This document shows positions 34,205-45,756 of a DNA stretch of 64,000 nt, in pieces. The stretch is from Pseudomonas kuykendallii (GTDB taxonomy: Bacteria; Pseudomonadota; Gammaproteobacteria; Pseudomonadales; Pseudomonadaceae), in NCBI RefSeq assembly GCF_900106975.1, contig NZ_FNNU01000003.1, positions 248,001 to 312,000 of the forward strand. The letters are read 5' to 3'. Below the pieces are notes generated by a model. The model did no database searches and was not told the DNA's origin. It was given only the letters and a program-made list of their open reading frames with translations. Positions within the stretch are counted from its first letter, which is position 1, and each line of letters opens with the position of its first letter. The position numbers and the translations under genes are program-made.

Positions 34205-35029
34205 TCAACGCAGGGTCTGCAGATCCCGCTGCGCCAACTGCGCGGCGGAACTGCCGGGATACTGGGCGATAACCTGCTGCAATGCCGTCCGCGCCTTGTC
34301 CGTATTACCCAGCCGCCGCTCGACATCGGCGAGCTTGTACAGGGAGTCCGGCACCTTGGGATGATTCGGGTAGGTCGCGCTGACCTTGGCGAATGCCTGA
34401 CCGGCGCCCTGCAGGTCACCCTTGGCGAGATTCACCTCACCCAGCCAATACTGCGCATTGCCGGCGTACTGGCTGTTGGGATACTTGCGCAGAAAGGCGT
34501 TGAACGCCTGACTGGCCTTCTCGAAATCCTTGGCCTTGATCAGATCGAAGGCGGCGTCGTAGTACACCTTTTCCTTCGCCGGATCGCCCGGTTCCGAATT
34601 GGCCGCCGCGGCAGGCGCACCTGCAGGGGCGGGCGGGGCACCGCTGGCGTCTATCGCGCCAGCGGCTGAATTCTGGGTGGTCGGTGCGCTGGCTGCGCCC
34701 GCCAAACGACGATCGAGGTCCTGATAGCGCTCGAGACCTTCCTGCTTCAGGCGCTGAATCTCGTTCTGCTGTTCCTCGAGAGTACCACGCAACTGCGCGA
34801 TATCCTGTTGCATCTGCTGCAACTGCATGAACATTTCGCCCTGCGCCGAGGTCGGAGCCGAAGCCCCGCCCCCGGCGGCATAGGCGCCACTCGTGCCGTA
34901 ACCCGACGGAGGATACGAACTGCTGCCGCTGTTATAACCGGCATCGCCATCTTCTACGGGGACCTGAGCCATTGCCGCGAACGGCAAACTGACAGCAAAC
35001 AGGATCAAAGCACGAGAGCACTTGCGCAT
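34205..35029 (-). CDS. cpoB: Cell division coordinator CpoB (YbgF)
   Basis: 274 residues. Signal peptide (ILFAVSLPFAAMAQ), a Ser/Gly-rich linker, a coiled coil at about residues 65-110 (QLQQMQQDIAQLRG) that trimerises, and three TPR units at the C terminus. Periplasmic partner of TolA and PBP1B; couples outer-membrane constriction to peptidoglycan synthesis. Last gene of the tol-pal cluster, 6 bp after pal. Confidence 0.93.
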   Translation of the reverse strand: MRKCSRALILFAVSLPFAAMAQVPVEDGDAGYNSGSSSYPPSGYGTSGAYAAGGGASAPTSAQGEMFMQLQQMQQDIAQLRGTLEEQQNEIQRLKQEGLERYQDLDRRLAGAASAPTTQNSAAGAIDASGAPPAPAGAPAAAANSEPGDPAKEKVYYDAAFDLIKAKDFEKASQAFNAFLRKYPNSQYAGNAQYWLGEVNLAKGDLQGAGQAFAKVSATYPNHPKVPDSLYKLADVERRLGNTDKARTALQQVIAQYPGSSAAQLAQRDLQTLR

Positions 35030-35035
35030 ATCGAA

Positions 35036-35536
35036 TTACTTACGCAGTTCGACGCGACGGTTCTGGGCCCAGGACTGCTCGTCGTTGCCAGTGGCAACCG
35101 GACGCTCTTCGCCGTAGGAAACCAGTTCCAGCTGAGCCGGGGAAACGCCCTGCAGTACCAGGTAGCGCTGAACGGCATTGGCGCGACGCTCGCCCAGAGC
35201 CATGTTGTACTCACGGGTACCGCGCTCGTCGGTGTGGCCTTCCAGAACGACGCGAGCGCCGTTGGCTTTCAGGTCCTTGGCGTGGACGTCCAGAGCGCGC
35301 ATGGCTTCTGGCTTCAGGTCGGAGCTATCGTACTCGAAGTAGAAGGTGGTGATGGCGCGCAGAGCGGCTTCGTCGCTCAGGCTGCCGTCGACGGCACCGC
35401 TGTTTGCGCCGTAGCCAGCGTTCGGATCAACAGCAGCGCCTTCGCCAGCAGCATCGCCGCCTTTCGAGGAGCAACCAACAGCAACGGCCATGGCCAGAGC
35501 CAGAGCAGCAAATTTCCCAAATTTCAGCATTTCCAT
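35036..35536 (-). CDS. pal: Peptidoglycan-associated lipoprotein (OprL)
   Basis: 166 residues from the ATG at 35536; the N terminus to the lipidated Cys22 is very like P. aeruginosa OprL. C-terminal OmpA-like domain with [12 protein letters not shown] binds peptidoglycan. Works with TolB and TolA to keep the outer membrane attached during division. Confidence 0.97.
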   Translation of the reverse strand: MEMLKFGKFAALALAMAVAVGCSSKGGDAAGEGAAVDPNAGYGANSGAVDGSLSDEAALRAITTFYFEYDSSDLKPEAMRALDVHAKDLKANGARVVLEGHTDERGTREYNMALGERRANAVQRYLVLQGVSPAQLELVSYGEERPVATGNDEQSWAQNRRVELRK

Positions 35537-35595
35537 GATGTAACTCCTAATGACCCCAGTGTGTGTTTCAAAGTTGTAGGTATATCGACGCCGCA

Positions 35596-36903
35596 TCAGT
35601 TCAGGTAGGGGGACCAGGATGGCTCTCGGACTTCGCCTTGAGCGGTAGGAAGTGGGAGCCTAACTCGACCGTTTATAGATACGAGCATCAAGACTCCCCG
35701 GCCCTGCTGGCGGGTGGCGTAGATTAGCATGGTGCCATTCGGCGCAACAGTGGGAGACTCATCCAGGTTGGTATCGGAAAGGACGCGCAAGCTGCCGCGC
35801 TGGAGATCCTGCGCAGCGACTTTGAAGTTGGTGAAGCCATCCTGACGGTGGATCATCACCAAAGTTTTTTCATCGGCGGAAAGTTTCGGGTTGGCGTTGT
35901 AGTTACCAGTAAAGGTAACTCGCTCCGCCGCACCGCCACCGATGCTTTGTTTGTAGATCTGCGGTTTGCCCGCGCGATCCGAAGTGAAGTACAGCGTGCG
36001 ACCGTCGGCGCCCCAGAAAGGCTCGGTATCGATGCTGTTGGAGTTGGTCACACGGGTGATCTGCCGGCTACCGAGGTCCATCACGTAGATTTCCGGGTTA
36101 CCGTCCTTGGACAGCACGAAGGCCAGGCGATTGCCGTCCGGCGAGAATGCCGGCGCGCCGTTGAGCCCTTCGAAGTTGGTCAGCTGCTCACGGCGACCGG
36201 TATCGATGTACTGCAGGAAGATCCGCGGACGACGTTGCTCGAAGGACACGTAGGCGATGCGACGGCCGTCCGGCGCGAAGCGCGGCGACAGGATCGGCTC
36301 GCGCGACTGCAGCAGGGTGACGGCGCGGGCGCCGTCGTAATCGGAACGCTGCAAGGTGTAGCGGGTGCTGGTGGCGCCCGCGCCCATACGCTCGGCAGTG
36401 ACGTAGAGCATGCGGGTGGAGAATGCCCCCTTGATGCCGGTGAGCTTCTCGAACGACTGATCGGAGATGTGGTGAGCCATGTCGCGCAACTGGTCTACGC
36501 CGCCGCCAACGCTGCCGGTCGCGACCTGTTGCTCGGTGGCCACGTTGAACAGGGAGAACTGGACCTGCAGGCGGCCGCCGGCGGGAACGATGTTGCCGAC
36601 CAGCACGTACTGCGCGCCGATGGCCTTCCAGTCACGGAAGATGATTTCGCTGGCCTGCGAGGGAAGGCTGATCATGTTCTGCCGCGGGATCGGCTCGAAG
36701 ACGCCGGAGTTGCGCAGGTCGTTGCCGATGATCTCGGCCATGTCGTCGGGCAGCACGCTGCCGCTCTGCCAGCCGAAGGGAACCACGGCGATCGGGATTG
36801 CCCGATCGGCGCCGGTGGTGACCAGGATGTTCTTTTCCTGGGCCATCGCAGCACCGGCCGCACAGAAGACGATTACCAGTAAACCTCGAAGAAACTTGGT
36901 CAC
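35596..36903 (-). CDS. tolB: Tol-Pal system protein TolB
   Basis: 435 residues. Signal peptide ending near residue 21 (AAGAAMAQ), N-terminal alpha/beta domain, then a six-bladed propeller with repeated SPDG-type strands ([30 protein letters not shown]). Periplasmic; binds Pal and TolA. Start overlaps the tolA stop (ATGA). Confidence 0.97.
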   Translation of the reverse strand: MTKFLRGLLVIVFCAAGAAMAQEKNILVTTGADRAIPIAVVPFGWQSGSVLPDDMAEIIGNDLRNSGVFEPIPRQNMISLPSQASEIIFRDWKAIGAQYVLVGNIVPAGGRLQVQFSLFNVATEQQVATGSVGGGVDQLRDMAHHISDQSFEKLTGIKGAFSTRMLYVTAERMGAGATSTRYTLQRSDYDGARAVTLLQSREPILSPRFAPDGRRIAYVSFEQRRPRIFLQYIDTGRREQLTNFEGLNGAPAFSPDGNRLAFVLSKDGNPEIYVMDLGSRQITRVTNSNSIDTEPFWGADGRTLYFTSDRAGKPQIYKQSIGGGAAERVTFTGNYNANPKLSADEKTLVMIHRQDGFTNFKVAAQDLQRGSLRVLSDTNLDESPTVAPNGTMLIYATRQQGRGVLMLVSINGRVRLPLPTAQGEVREPSWSPYLN

Positions 36904-37928
36904 AACGCTAAATCCTCAGGTGTGAATGTCATCTTGAATGAGCGGTACGGCTGGAAGTCGGCGGGCTTCAGGCCCTGCATCTCGGTAAGTCGACCAATGT
37001 TCTTCACCGCGGCGACCGCCGAAGCGTCGAATGGACCATCGCCACTGGACTTGGCCACGCTGACGCTGGTTACGGTGCCATCGGGCAACATGGCGATCTG
37101 CAGCACCACCGTCATGTTGTTGCGTGCCGACGGCGGACGGGTCCAACCCTCGGCAGCGCGAATCCTTATCAGGTCGTCGAAGTTTCCGCTGGTCTGATCG
37201 CCCACCTCGTCCGCGAGTGCCTCCTGACGCTCGGTGGTGTCGGAGAGCAATTCGGCGAGCGCCTGGGCTTTCTTGTCCTCGGCCGCTTTTCTCGCGGCTT
37301 CGACGGCGGCCTTCTTCTTCGCAGCGTCGGCGGCAGCCTTCTTCTTGGCATCCTCGACGGCTTTCTTGCGGGCCTCATCCGCGGCTTTCTTCTTCGCGTC
37401 GTCGGCCGCCTTCTTCTTGGCGTCCTCTTCTTTCTTCTTGGCGTCGGCTTCGGCCTGCTTCTTCGCCTCTTCCTCGGCCTTTTTCTTCGCGATGTCGGCC
37501 TGCTCGGCTTTCTTGGCCTCTTCGGCCTTGGCGGCTTCGGCTTTTTTAGCCGCGGCGGCCTTCTCGGCTTCCGCCGCCTTTTCCGCTTCGTCGGCCTTTC
37601 GAGCTTCGTCGGCTTTCTTTTGTTCCGCGGCCTTCACGGCCTCTTGCTTCTGCTGCTCGATCTTCTTCTGTTCGAGCTGCTCGGTCTCGTATTGTTTGGC
37701 CGCCGTCTTCTTCGCTTCGCCGGCGATTTTCTGGTTGGTCTGGGTGGTCGCGCGGCTCTGGGATTTGAGCTGATACAGGGTGGCCTGGACGATCGGCTTG
37801 GAGGGCGGCAACTCGGGCGTGTAGGCAAAGCTGATGAACATCGTGCCGAACAGCAGGATGTGCAGCGCCAGGGCCAGGATGCTCGGCCAGAAATAGCTTT
37901 CCGAAGGGGACCGCTCACGCTGGAACAT
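36900..37928 (-). CDS. tolA: Cell envelope protein TolA
   Basis: 342 residues from the ATG at 37928, which overlaps the tolR stop as TGATG. Membrane helix at about residues 14-36, a long Lys/Ala/Glu-rich helical domain (~60-215) made of degenerate KKKAxxEA units, and a globular C-terminal domain (~235-342) that contacts TolB. It spans the periplasm and transmits proton-motive force from TolQR. Confidence 0.97.
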   Translation of the reverse strand: MFQRERSPSESYFWPSILALALHILLFGTMFISFAYTPELPPSKPIVQATLYQLKSQSRATTQTNQKIAGEAKKTAAKQYETEQLEQKKIEQQKQEAVKAAEQKKADEARKADEAEKAAEAEKAAAAKKAEAAKAEEAKKAEQADIAKKKAEEEAKKQAEADAKKKEEDAKKKAADDAKKKAADEARKKAVEDAKKKAAADAAKKKAAVEAARKAAEDKKAQALAELLSDTTERQEALADEVGDQTSGNFDDLIRIRAAEGWTRPPSARNNMTVVLQIAMLPDGTVTSVSVAKSSGDGPFDASAVAAVKNIGRLTEMQGLKPADFQPYRSFKMTFTPEDLAL

Positions 37929-38380
37929 CAAGGCGCCTCGGTGATCAGCCCGACATTACCCACGCCGGCGGTCTGCAGGCCTCCCATGGCGGCCATCACC
38001 GCGCCGTAGTCGACGGCTTTGTCGCCACGCACGAAGACCTGGACCTTCTTACCCTGACGGCTGTTCTCGCTCATGATCGCAGTGACCGCACGGGTCATCT
38101 CCGGCAGGGTCGAGGCCTTGGCCTGCTGCGTCTCGGTGTCCACTTCGCTACCGATGTTCCAGTAGTAGGTCTTGTCGGCCTTGATGGAAATGGTCAGCAC
38201 CTGGGAGTCGTTGTCCTGCGGCAGCGCTTCGCTGCTGACCTTGGGCAGATCGACCTTGACGCCCTGGTTGAGCATCGGCGCGGTCACCATGAAGATCACC
38301 AGCAGCACCAGCATCACGTCGATGTAGGGCACCACGTTCATCTCGGCGACCGGCTTGCGTCTGTTGCGAATTCTCGCCAT
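37928..38380 (-). CDS. tolR: Tol-Pal system protein TolR
   Basis: 150 residues, ExbD/TolR family: one membrane helix with the essential aspartate in VPYIDVMLVLLVIFMV, then a periplasmic domain. With TolQ it forms the proton-driven motor. 50 bp downstream of tolQ. Confidence 0.97.
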   Translation of the reverse strand: MARIRNRRKPVAEMNVVPYIDVMLVLLVIFMVTAPMLNQGVKVDLPKVSSEALPQDNDSQVLTISIKADKTYYWNIGSEVDTETQQAKASTLPEMTRAVTAIMSENSRQGKKVQVFVRGDKAVDYGAVMAAMGGLQTAGVGNVGLITEAP

Positions 38381-38430
38381 GACTTAGAACCTGTTCGAAT
38401 GGAAAACCTGCTGAGCGGGGCGTTCTCGCC

Positions 38431-39126
38431 TCACTCCTCGCTGGTGTGGACCTTGCGGTGCAGGATCGCCTGGAATTCGTCGGCGAAGGTGTAGTAGCGG
38501 GCGATCAGCATTTCGCCGCGCGAGGAGAAGCGGTTGTAGGCGACCACCGCCGGGATGGCCGCGAACAGGCCGATCGCCGTGGCGATCAGCGCCTCGGCGA
38601 TGCCCGGGGCGACAGTGGCCAGCGTGGCCTGCTGCACCTGCGCCAGGCCGCGGAAGGAGTTCATGATGCCCCAGACGGTGCCGAACAGGCCGACGTACGG
38701 ACTGGTGGAGCCGACGGTGGCGAGGAACGGCAGGCTCTGCTCGAGCTTCTCTTCTTCACGCGCGATGGCCACGCGCATGGCACGGGCGACGCCGTCCATG
38801 ACCGCGTCCGGGTCTACGCCCGCCTGCTGGCGGAGGCGGGAGAATTCCTTGAAGCCGGCGCGGAATATCTGCTCGACGCCCGAATCCGGATCGGGATTGC
38901 TGCCGGCCTGGCGATACAGCTTGGACAGGTCGATGCCCGACCAGAAGCGCTCCTCGAAGGTATCAAGGGACTTCTTCGCGGCGCGCTGCATGGTGGCGCG
39001 CTGGAAGATCATGATCCACGACGTGATCGAGGCGGCCACCAGGACCAGCATGACCAGCTGTACAACCACGCTGGCGTTGCTGATCAGACTCCACATGGAC
39101 ATATGGTCAACGGCGTTGGCTTCCAC
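38431..39126 (-). CDS. tolQ: Tol-Pal system protein TolQ
   Basis: 231 residues, MotA/TolQ/ExbB family with three membrane helices and GLFGTVWGIMNSFRGL. Motor subunit of the Tol system. The ybgC stop is 2 bp upstream, so the genes are coupled. Confidence 0.97.
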   Translation of the reverse strand: MEANAVDHMSMWSLISNASVVVQLVMLVLVAASITSWIMIFQRATMQRAAKKSLDTFEERFWSGIDLSKLYRQAGSNPDPDSGVEQIFRAGFKEFSRLRQQAGVDPDAVMDGVARAMRVAIAREEEKLEQSLPFLATVGSTSPYVGLFGTVWGIMNSFRGLAQVQQATLATVAPGIAEALIATAIGLFAAIPAVVAYNRFSSRGEMLIARYYTFADEFQAILHRKVHTSEE

Positions 39127-39128
39127 GC

Positions 39129-39572
39129 TTACTCTCCTGAAAGGGACGACGGGTCATTGGCGAAGGCTGCGCGCAGCGCTTGCGGAATGCCCCGGGGTTT
39201 CAAACTGTCGGCGCGCACACAGGCCACCAGGAACTGCCCTTCGCAGAGCAGCGCGTTATCCGAGGCCCGCCGCACCTGTTGCATGAAGCGCAGGCTGGCC
39301 CTGTTCAATTCCACGACATGCGCAGTCACTTCGAGTTCGTCGTCGAGCCGTGCCGGCGCTAGGTAGCGGGCCTGCGTCGAATGCACGACGAATAGCAGAT
39401 TCTCGCCGACCAGCTCGGACTGGGAGAAACCCAGTGCTCTTAGCCGTTCGGTGCGAGCCCGCTCCATGAACTTGAGGTAATTGACGTAGTAGACGATGCC
39501 CCCGGCATCGGTGTCTTCGTAGTAGACGCGACAGCGATGGGCGAAAGGCGGTACTGCGTTTTGCGCGGGCAT
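39129..39572 (-). CDS. ybgC: Tol-associated acyl-CoA thioesterase YbgC
   Basis: 147 residues, hotdog fold: [20 protein letters not shown] carries the catalytic aspartate. Usual first gene of the tol-pal operon; acts on short acyl-CoA or acyl-ACP, perhaps in phospholipid turnover. Confidence 0.95.
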   Translation of the reverse strand: MPAQNAVPPFAHRCRVYYEDTDAGGIVYYVNYLKFMERARTERLRALGFSQSELVGENLLFVVHSTQARYLAPARLDDELEVTAHVVELNRASLRFMQQVRRASDNALLCEGQFLVACVRADSLKPRGIPQALRAAFANDPSSLSGE

Positions 39573-39634
39573 ACTCTAGTGCGCGCCTGCGTGGTTGCCA
39601 ATCGGCAATGCCAAGTATTTTTTTGCTGCACTGG

Positions 39635-40687
39635 TCATTCGCCGGCACCTTCGAACAGATCGGCGACCGGTGCTTCGCCCAGACGCTTCGGCACGTTGAG
39701 GCCGAAATGCAGGTAGGCATGACGGGTGACCACGCGGCCGCGGGGCGTTCGCATGATGTAACCCTGCTGGATCAGGAAGGGCTCGAGCACGTCCTCGATG
39801 GTGTGACGTTCCTCGCTGATCGCGGCGGCCAGGCTGTCGATGCCCACCGGCCCGCCGTCGAACTTGTCGATCATGGTCAGCAGCAGGCGCCGGTCCTGGT
39901 GGTCGAAACCATGCTCGTCGACGTCCAGCAGGTTCAGCGCCTTGTCCGCGATATCACGGCTGATGTGGCCGGTGCCGCGCACTTCGGCGAAATCCCGGAC
40001 GCGGCGCAAGAGGCGGTTGGCGATACGCGGCGTACCGCGCGCGCGGCGGGCGATCTCGTAGGCGCCCTCGACTTCCGTCGGCAGGCCGAGAATCTCCGCG
40101 GAGCGGCTGACGATGGTGGTGAGGTCGGCGGTGTTGTAGAACTCCAGGCGCTGCACGATGCCGAAACGGTCGCGCAGCGGGTTGGTCAGCATGCCGGCGC
40201 GGGTAGTGGCGCCGACCAGAGTGAAGGGCGGCAGGTCCAGCTTGATCGAGCGCGCGGCCGGGCCTTCGCCGATCATGATGTCGAGCTGGAAATCCTCCAT
40301 CGCCGGATAGAGCACTTCCTCGACGATCGGGGACAGGCGGTGGATCTCGTCGACGAAGAGCACGTCGCCCGGTTCCAGGTTGGTCAGCAGCGCCGCCAAA
40401 TCACCCGGACGTTCGAGCACGGGCCCGGAGGTGCTCTTGATCGCCACGCCCATTTCCTGGGCGATGATGTTGGCCAGGGTGGTCTTGCCCAGGCCGGGCG
40501 GGCCGAAAATCAGCGTGTGGTCGAGCGCCTCCTGGCGGCCCTTCGCGGCCTGGATGAACAGCTCCATCTGCTCGCGCACGCTCGGCTGGCCGATGTACTC
40601 GGCCAGACGCAGCGGCCGGATCGCACGATCCAGCTGTTCGTCGCGCTCGCGGCTGCTGGCGGTGACAAGGCGATCGGCTTCTATCAC
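39635..40687 (-). CDS. ruvB: Holliday junction branch migration helicase RuvB
   Basis: 350 residues. AAA+ motifs: Walker [10 protein letters not shown], Walker B FVDEIHR, sensor [10 protein letters not shown]; winged helix at the C terminus. Hexameric motor that moves Holliday junctions with RuvA. One base separates it from ruvA. Confidence 0.98.
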   Translation of the reverse strand: MIEADRLVTASSRERDEQLDRAIRPLRLAEYIGQPSVREQMELFIQAAKGRQEALDHTLIFGPPGLGKTTLANIIAQEMGVAIKSTSGPVLERPGDLAALLTNLEPGDVLFVDEIHRLSPIVEEVLYPAMEDFQLDIMIGEGPAARSIKLDLPPFTLVGATTRAGMLTNPLRDRFGIVQRLEFYNTADLTTIVSRSAEILGLPTEVEGAYEIARRARGTPRIANRLLRRVRDFAEVRGTGHISRDIADKALNLLDVDEHGFDHQDRRLLLTMIDKFDGGPVGIDSLAAAISEERHTIEDVLEPFLIQQGYIMRTPRGRVVTRHAYLHFGLNVPKRLGEAPVADLFEGAGE

Positions 40688-40688
40688 C

Positions 40689-41294
40689 TCAGACCATTCC
40701 CTTCAGCGCGCGACGGATCAATTCTTCACTGCTCAAGCCTTTCTCCTGAATCGCGGCGACCGCCCGACTGGCTTCCTGCGGTTTGAAACCCAGGGAAACC
40801 AGGGCGCTCAACGCATCGTTCTCGGCGCTTGAGACTGCCATACCGGGGCGAGGTTCAACCACCAGCGTGGCGATGGAAGGCAGACTCTCCCAGGCCTTGA
40901 AGCGATCCTTGAGCTCCACCAGCAAGCGCTCCGCCGTCTTCTTGCCGACACCGGGAATTTTCACCAGGGTCGAGGTATCGCCCGCCTGGACGCAGCGCAC
41001 CAACTCGTCGACCTCCATCCCGGACATCAGCGCCAGTGCCAGTTTCGGGCCGACGCCGTTGAGCCGGATCAGCTCGCGGAACAGCTCGCGCTCGCGCTTC
41101 TCGTAGAAGCCATAGAGCAGGTGAGCGTCCTCGCGAACCACCAGATGGGTGTGCAGGGTCACCGTTTCGTTCAGCGACGGCAGGCGATACAGCGTGGTCA
41201 TCGGCACTTCCAGCTCATAGCCCACCCCCCCTACGTCTACGACCAGATGCGGCGGCTGCTTTTCCAACAGGGTGCCACGCAAACGTCCGATCAC
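40689..41294 (-). CDS. ruvA: Holliday junction binding protein RuvA
   Basis: 201 residues with a GTG start at 41294 (reads as MIGRLRG), the usual length. OB fold, then helix-hairpin-helix motifs ([32 protein letters not shown]) and a C-terminal RuvB-binding domain. Confidence 0.97.
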   Translation of the reverse strand: MIGRLRGTLLEKQPPHLVVDVGGVGYELEVPMTTLYRLPSLNETVTLHTHLVVREDAHLLYGFYEKRERELFRELIRLNGVGPKLALALMSGMEVDELVRCVQAGDTSTLVKIPGVGKKTAERLLVELKDRFKAWESLPSIATLVVEPRPGMAVSSAENDALSALVSLGFKPQEASRAVAAIQEKGLSSEELIRRALKGMV

Positions 41295-41315
41295 GAATGC
41301 CTTCCTCAAATAATC

Positions 41316-41840
41316 TTACAAACGAAGCCGACCGCCGCGCCGCTTGGCGCCGGTCAGGCCATGGGGAATCAGGCTCTGCCGGTGATGTGCATGGCAGAGC
41401 GCGATGGCGAGGGCGTCGGAAGCGTCGATCTGCGGTTTCTGCACCAGCTTGAGCAGGTGCATCACCATCATCATCACCTGCTGCTTGTCGGCACCGCCGG
41501 TGCCGGCGATGGCCTGTTTGACCTGGGTCGCGGTGTACTCGGCGATCACCAGGCCCTCCTCCGCCGCCGCGACGATGGCCGCGCCGCGCGCCTGGCCGAG
41601 CTTCAACGCCGAATCCGGGTTGCGCGCCATGAACACCTGCTCGATGCCCATGGTCATCGGCCCGTGCAGGCGGATCACCTCGCGCACGCCCCGATACACC
41701 GCCTGCAGACGCTCTGGCATTTCGCCGCTGCCGGTGCGTATGCAGCCGGATGCCACGTACTCGCAGCCGCGCCCGGTGTCGCGCACCACGCCGTAGCCGG
41801 TGATGCGCGAGCCGGGGTCGATCCCGAGGATCAGCGTCAT
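41316..41840 (-). CDS. ruvC: Holliday junction resolvase RuvC
   Basis: 174 residues from the ATG at 41840. RNase-H-like acidic residues in LGIDPGS, GIEQVF and [12 protein letters not shown]. Cuts Holliday junctions; operon ruvCAB. Confidence 0.97.
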   Translation of the reverse strand: MTLILGIDPGSRITGYGVVRDTGRGCEYVASGCIRTGSGEMPERLQAVYRGVREVIRLHGPMTMGIEQVFMARNPDSALKLGQARGAAIVAAAEEGLVIAEYTATQVKQAIAGTGGADKQQVMMMVMHLLKLVQKPQIDASDALAIALCHAHHRQSLIPHGLTGAKRRGGRLRL

Positions 41841-41929
41841 ACCTTGTTCACCCGCAGCGCCATCCACTGTCTATTTATCCAGGCCGCGAGTATAGGGCCG
41901 GGAGAAGCCTGCGTCACCGCGCCGCCAAC

Positions 41930-41966
41930 AAAAAGCCGGAAGCGCGCGAACGCGTTCCGGCCTTTT
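41930..41966 (-). terminator. Terminator downstream of yebC
   Basis: GGCCGGAACGCG-TTCG-CGCGCTTCCGGC on the minus strand followed by TTTTTG; separates yebC from ruvC. Confidence 0.8.
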
Positions 41967-41982
41967 GTCACCCGGCCTGGAT

Positions 41983-42729
41983 TCAGCCGAGCTGCTCCAT
42001 GATCTCTTCGGAGATGTCGGCGTTGGAGTAGACGTTCTGCACGTCATCCAGGTCCTCGAGCATGTCGATCAGCTTGAGCACCTTCTGTGCGGTTTCCAGG
42101 TCGAGCGACGCGGTGGTCGACGGAATCATCGTCACCTCGGCTTCCTCGCCCTTGAAACCGGCGGCACTCAGCGCCTCGTTGACCGAAATGAAATCGGCGA
42201 AGCTGGTGAAGACGTCGAAGGAACCGTCCTCGTTGCCTACCACGTCGTCCGCGCCGGCTTCCAGCGCCGCTTCCATCAGCGCGTCTTCGGCCACGCCCGG
42301 CGCGAAGCTGATCTGCCCCTTGCGCTCGAAAAGGTAGGCCACCGAGCCGTCGGTGCCGAGGTTGCCGCCGCACTTGCTGAACGCATGACGCACTTCGGCG
42401 GCGGTACGGTTGCGGTTGTCGGTCATCGCCTCGACGATGATCGCCACGCCGCTCGGCGCGTAGCCTTCGTAGGTCAGCTCCTCGACCTTGCCGGCGTCGT
42501 CGGAACCGACGCCACGGGCGATCGCCCGATCGATGGTGTCACGCGTCATGTTGGCGGTGAGCGCCTTGTCCACCGCCAGCCGCAGCCGCGGGTTATCCGC
42601 CGGCACACCGCCGCCTTGGGACGCGGCCACCGTGAGCTCGCGAATCAGTTTGGTGAAGATCTTGCCGCGCTTGGCGTCCTGACGACCCTTGCGATGCTTG
42701 ATGTTGGCCCATTTGGAATGACCAGCCAT
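41983..42729 (-). CDS. yebC: YebC/PmpR family regulatory protein
   Basis: 248 residues beginning [15 protein letters not shown], acidic C-terminal domains. Family members act as transcription regulators (PmpR) or help ribosomes translate proline stretches. Between aspS and ruvC, as in most gammaproteobacteria. Confidence 0.97.
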   Translation of the reverse strand: MAGHSKWANIKHRKGRQDAKRGKIFTKLIRELTVAASQGGGVPADNPRLRLAVDKALTANMTRDTIDRAIARGVGSDDAGKVEELTYEGYAPSGVAIIVEAMTDNRNRTAAEVRHAFSKCGGNLGTDGSVAYLFERKGQISFAPGVAEDALMEAALEAGADDVVGNEDGSFDVFTSFADFISVNEALSAAGFKGEEAEVTMIPSTTASLDLETAQKVLKLIDMLEDLDDVQNVYSNADISEEIMEQLG

Positions 42730-42802
42730 AACTCACTCCGTCCTTCTACTCGTTCACTGTGTTACGGGGGCGCCGGCCGCGGCCGGCACTCCCCGGTGCC
42801 GA

Positions 42803-44578
42803 TCACTCGGCCTTGGGCTGTTCGCGCAGACGAATGTGCAGATCGCGCAGCGCCCGCGAATCCACCGCACCCGGCGCCTGGGTCATGACATCCGCCGCGC
42901 TCTGGGTTTTCGGGAAGGCGATCACTTCGCGGATCGACTGGGCGCCGGTCATCAGCATCACCAGGCGATCCAGACCGAAGGCCAGGCCACCGTGCGGCGG
43001 CGCACCGAACTTCAGCGCATCGAGCAGGAAGCCGAATTTCTCGTCCTGCTCTGCCTCGTCGATGCCGAGCACGCGGAACACCGCCTGCTGCATCGCCTTG
43101 TTGTGGATACGGATCGAACCGCCGCCCAGCTCGGTGCCGTTGAGCACCATGTCGTAGGCGCGCGAGAGCGCCGCGGCCGGATTGGCTTCGAGCTCTTCCG
43201 GCGTGCATTTGGGCGAGGTGAACGGGTGGTGCAGCGCCGAGAGCGAACCGTCGTCGTTTTCCTCGAACATCGGGAAGTCGACGACCCACATCGGCGCCCA
43301 CTCGCAGGTCAGCAGGTTCAGGTCATGGCCGAGCTTGATGCGCAGCGCACCGAGCGCCTCGCTCACCACCTTGGCGCGGTCGGCACCGAAGAACACGATG
43401 TCGCCGTCCACCGCGCCGACGCGGTCGAGGATGGTGTTGAGGTTGGCCTCGGGGATGTTCTTGACGATCGGCGACTGCAGGCCTTCGACGCCCTTGGCGC
43501 GCTCGTTGACCTTGATGTAGGCCAGGCCCTTGGCGCCGTAGATGCCGACGAACTTGGTGTACTCGTCGATACGGCTGCGCGGCATGCTCGCCCCGCCCGG
43601 GACGCGCAAGGCGGCGACGCGCGCCTTGGGATCGTTGGCCGGACCGCTGAAGACCTTGAATTCGACATCCTTGAGCTGGTCGGCGACGTCCACCAGCTCC
43701 ATCGGAATGCGCAGGTCTGGCTTGTCGGAGCCGTAGCGGCGCATGGCCTCGGCGAAGGTCATGTGCGGGAACTCGCCGAACTCGAGGTCGAGGACTTCCT
43801 TGAACAGCTGGCGAATCATCTTCTCGGTCAGACCGATGATTTCGTCCTCTCCGAGGAAGCTGGTCTCGATGTCGATCTGGGTGAATTCCGGCTGGCGGTC
43901 GGCCCGCAGGTCTTCGTCACGGAAGCATTTGGCGATCTGGTAGTAACGATCGAAGCCGGCCACCATCAGCAGCTGCTTGAACAGCTGAGGCGACTGCGGC
44001 AGCGCGAAGAAATGGCCCGGATAGGTGCGGCTCGGCACCAGGTAGTCGCGCGCGCCCTCGGGAGTCGGACGACCGAGGATCGGCGTCTCGACGTCGAGGA
44101 AGCCGTTCTCGTCGAGGTAGCGACGGATGCTGGAGGTGATGCTCGAACGCAGGCGCAGCTTAGCGGCCATCTCCGGGCGACGCAGGTCGATGAAGCGATA
44201 GCGCAGGCGGGTTTCCTCGCCGACATCGCTATATTCGTTGAGCGGGAACGGCGGGGTTTCCGCCTCGTTCAGCACTTCGAGCGAGTAGCCCAGCACTTCG
44301 ATGGCGCCCGAAGCCATGTTGGCGTTGCCGGCACCGGCCGGACGCAGGCGAACCTTGCCGGTGATCCTGACCACGTATTCGCTGCGCACGCGGTCGGCGA
44401 GCGCGAAGGTCTCGGCACGATCCGGATCGAAGACCACCTGGGCCAGCCCTTCGCGATCGCGGATATCGAGGAAGATGACCCCGCCATGGTCGCGGCGACG
44501 GTGAACCCAGCCGCACAGAGAGATTTCCTGACCTTCCAGGCTTTCGTTAAGTTGGCCGCAATAGTGGCTGCGCATCAT
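42803..44578 (-). CDS. aspS: Aspartate-tRNA ligase
   Basis: 591 residues from the first of two adjacent ATGs at 44578. N-terminal OB anticodon domain ([12 protein letters not shown]), class II motif 2 [15 protein letters not shown], insertion (GAD) domain, motif 3 [13 protein letters not shown]. The bacterial-length enzyme may be non-discriminating for Asp/Asn if the genome has gatCAB; this cannot be decided here. Confidence 0.98.
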   Translation of the reverse strand: MMRSHYCGQLNESLEGQEISLCGWVHRRRDHGGVIFLDIRDREGLAQVVFDPDRAETFALADRVRSEYVVRITGKVRLRPAGAGNANMASGAIEVLGYSLEVLNEAETPPFPLNEYSDVGEETRLRYRFIDLRRPEMAAKLRLRSSITSSIRRYLDENGFLDVETPILGRPTPEGARDYLVPSRTYPGHFFALPQSPQLFKQLLMVAGFDRYYQIAKCFRDEDLRADRQPEFTQIDIETSFLGEDEIIGLTEKMIRQLFKEVLDLEFGEFPHMTFAEAMRRYGSDKPDLRIPMELVDVADQLKDVEFKVFSGPANDPKARVAALRVPGGASMPRSRIDEYTKFVGIYGAKGLAYIKVNERAKGVEGLQSPIVKNIPEANLNTILDRVGAVDGDIVFFGADRAKVVSEALGALRIKLGHDLNLLTCEWAPMWVVDFPMFEENDDGSLSALHHPFTSPKCTPEELEANPAAALSRAYDMVLNGTELGGGSIRIHNKAMQQAVFRVLGIDEAEQDEKFGFLLDALKFGAPPHGGLAFGLDRLVMLMTGAQSIREVIAFPKTQSAADVMTQAPGAVDSRALRDLHIRLREQPKAE

Positions 44579-44976
44579 GATCCGGTTTCTTCTCTTGAGT
44601 CTTGATTCGTGGGGTCGCGCGGAAGGAGCGGTATGGCGCTGAAACAGGCGCCTGATCGGCCGACGGCTGCGCGAATCCGGGAGCACGCTCTTCGATCGAG
44701 TCGCCGACGCGGGGCAAACCCGACGGCGCGCCAATGAAGCGGTGAGCGGCGACAAAGCGCGGGATTATATCTGGTTAATCGACACGACGCAGCCGTCGCC
44801 CGGTCACAACCGGTCGTTGCGCAGGCCCTGCCGCATGATCCAGCGCAATCACCTGTCGGGCTGATCGACGCACCATCGAATTGCCCCGGCGAACAGCCAG
44901 CATCGCGGACGAGACGGCGCGCAGCCGCTCTATGCTAGGCTCCACTACCGCTTTCAACCACCGACAAGGAGAAGAC
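44579..44976. promoter_or_regulatory. Divergent control region of aspS and dps
   Basis: 398 bp without a gene. A TATGCT -10-like element at 44931-44936, 41 bp before dps, could be used by the stationary-phase sigma factor, as for other dps genes; no firm -35 is visible. AAGGAG precedes dps. Confidence 0.4.
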
Positions 44977-45447
44977 ATGGAAATCAACATCGGCATCGCA
45001 GAACAGGACCGCGCCGCCATCGCCGAAGGTCTTTCGCGACTGCTTGCGGATACCTACACCCTGTACCTGAAGACCCACAACTTCCACTGGAACGTCACCG
45101 GCCCGATGTTCAACACGCTGCACCTGATGTTCGAAGGCCAGTACACCGAACTGGCCCTGGCGGTGGACCTGATCGCCGAGCGTATTCGCGCCCTGGGTTT
45201 CCCGGCTCCCGGCACCTATGCCGCCTATGCCAGCCTCTCTTCGATCAAGGAGGAAAGCGGCGTTCCGAGCGCGGAAGAAATGATCAAGCTGCTGGTACAG
45301 GGCCAGGAAGCGGTGGTCCGTACCGCGCGCGGCATCTTCCCGCTGCTGGACAAGGTCAGCGACGAGCCGACCGCCGACCTCCTCACCCAACGCATGCAGG
45401 TCCACGAAAAAACCGCGTGGATGCTGCGCAGCCTGCTGGCAGCCTGA
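44977..45447 (+). CDS. dps: Dps-family ferritin-like DNA protection protein
   Basis: 156 residues from the ATG at 44977 (AAGGAGAA). Ferroxidase residues lie in [13 protein letters not shown] and MFEGQYTEL at the subunit interface. Forms dodecamers that store iron and protect DNA from peroxide. Followed by a hairpin GAGAGCCTGCG / CGCAGGCTCTC (45458-45485) that probably ends transcription. Confidence 0.95.
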   Translation: MEINIGIAEQDRAAIAEGLSRLLADTYTLYLKTHNFHWNVTGPMFNTLHLMFEGQYTELALAVDLIAERIRALGFPAPGTYAAYASLSSIKEESGVPSAEEMIKLLVQGQEAVVRTARGIFPLLDKVSDEPTADLLTQRMQVHEKTAWMLRSLLAA

Positions 45448-45756
45448 GCCCTACCCCCGAGAGCCTGCGCCCGCAGGCTCTCGCTTTCACATCGCACCAG
45501 AACGCACCGACCAGCCTTCTCGACGCCCGTGCTCCGAGCCGCCGGCATCACCGCCCCTTTCATCCAGCCCGACGCACGACGTGCACGCGCCACGCCGGAT
45601 GCCTGATTTGAGCGCATCCTTTCTTTGCTGTTAAATACGCAGCGTGCCGCGAAGGGTGACAAGCGCGGCATAGGCTGACGAAGAGCATTCGCCTTTCCCT
45701 ACAGGCATTCCGACTCAGCTCCTCCTCGTGACATCTATATAGTGAGCCACTTCAAC
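45448..45756. other. Intergenic region between dps and the membrane cold-shock gene
   Basis: About 309 bp. The dps hairpin is at 45458-45485. The rest has no convincing ORF or clear promoter; the stretch 45610-45650 (TTTCTTTGCTGTTAAATACG) is locally AT-rich and may hold the promoter of the next gene. Confidence 0.35.

Noticed and set aside
36900-37928. tolA Lys/Ala repeats as an unusual expansion
   Set aside because: Long KKKAxxEA-type helices are normal for TolA domain II and total length is ordinary.
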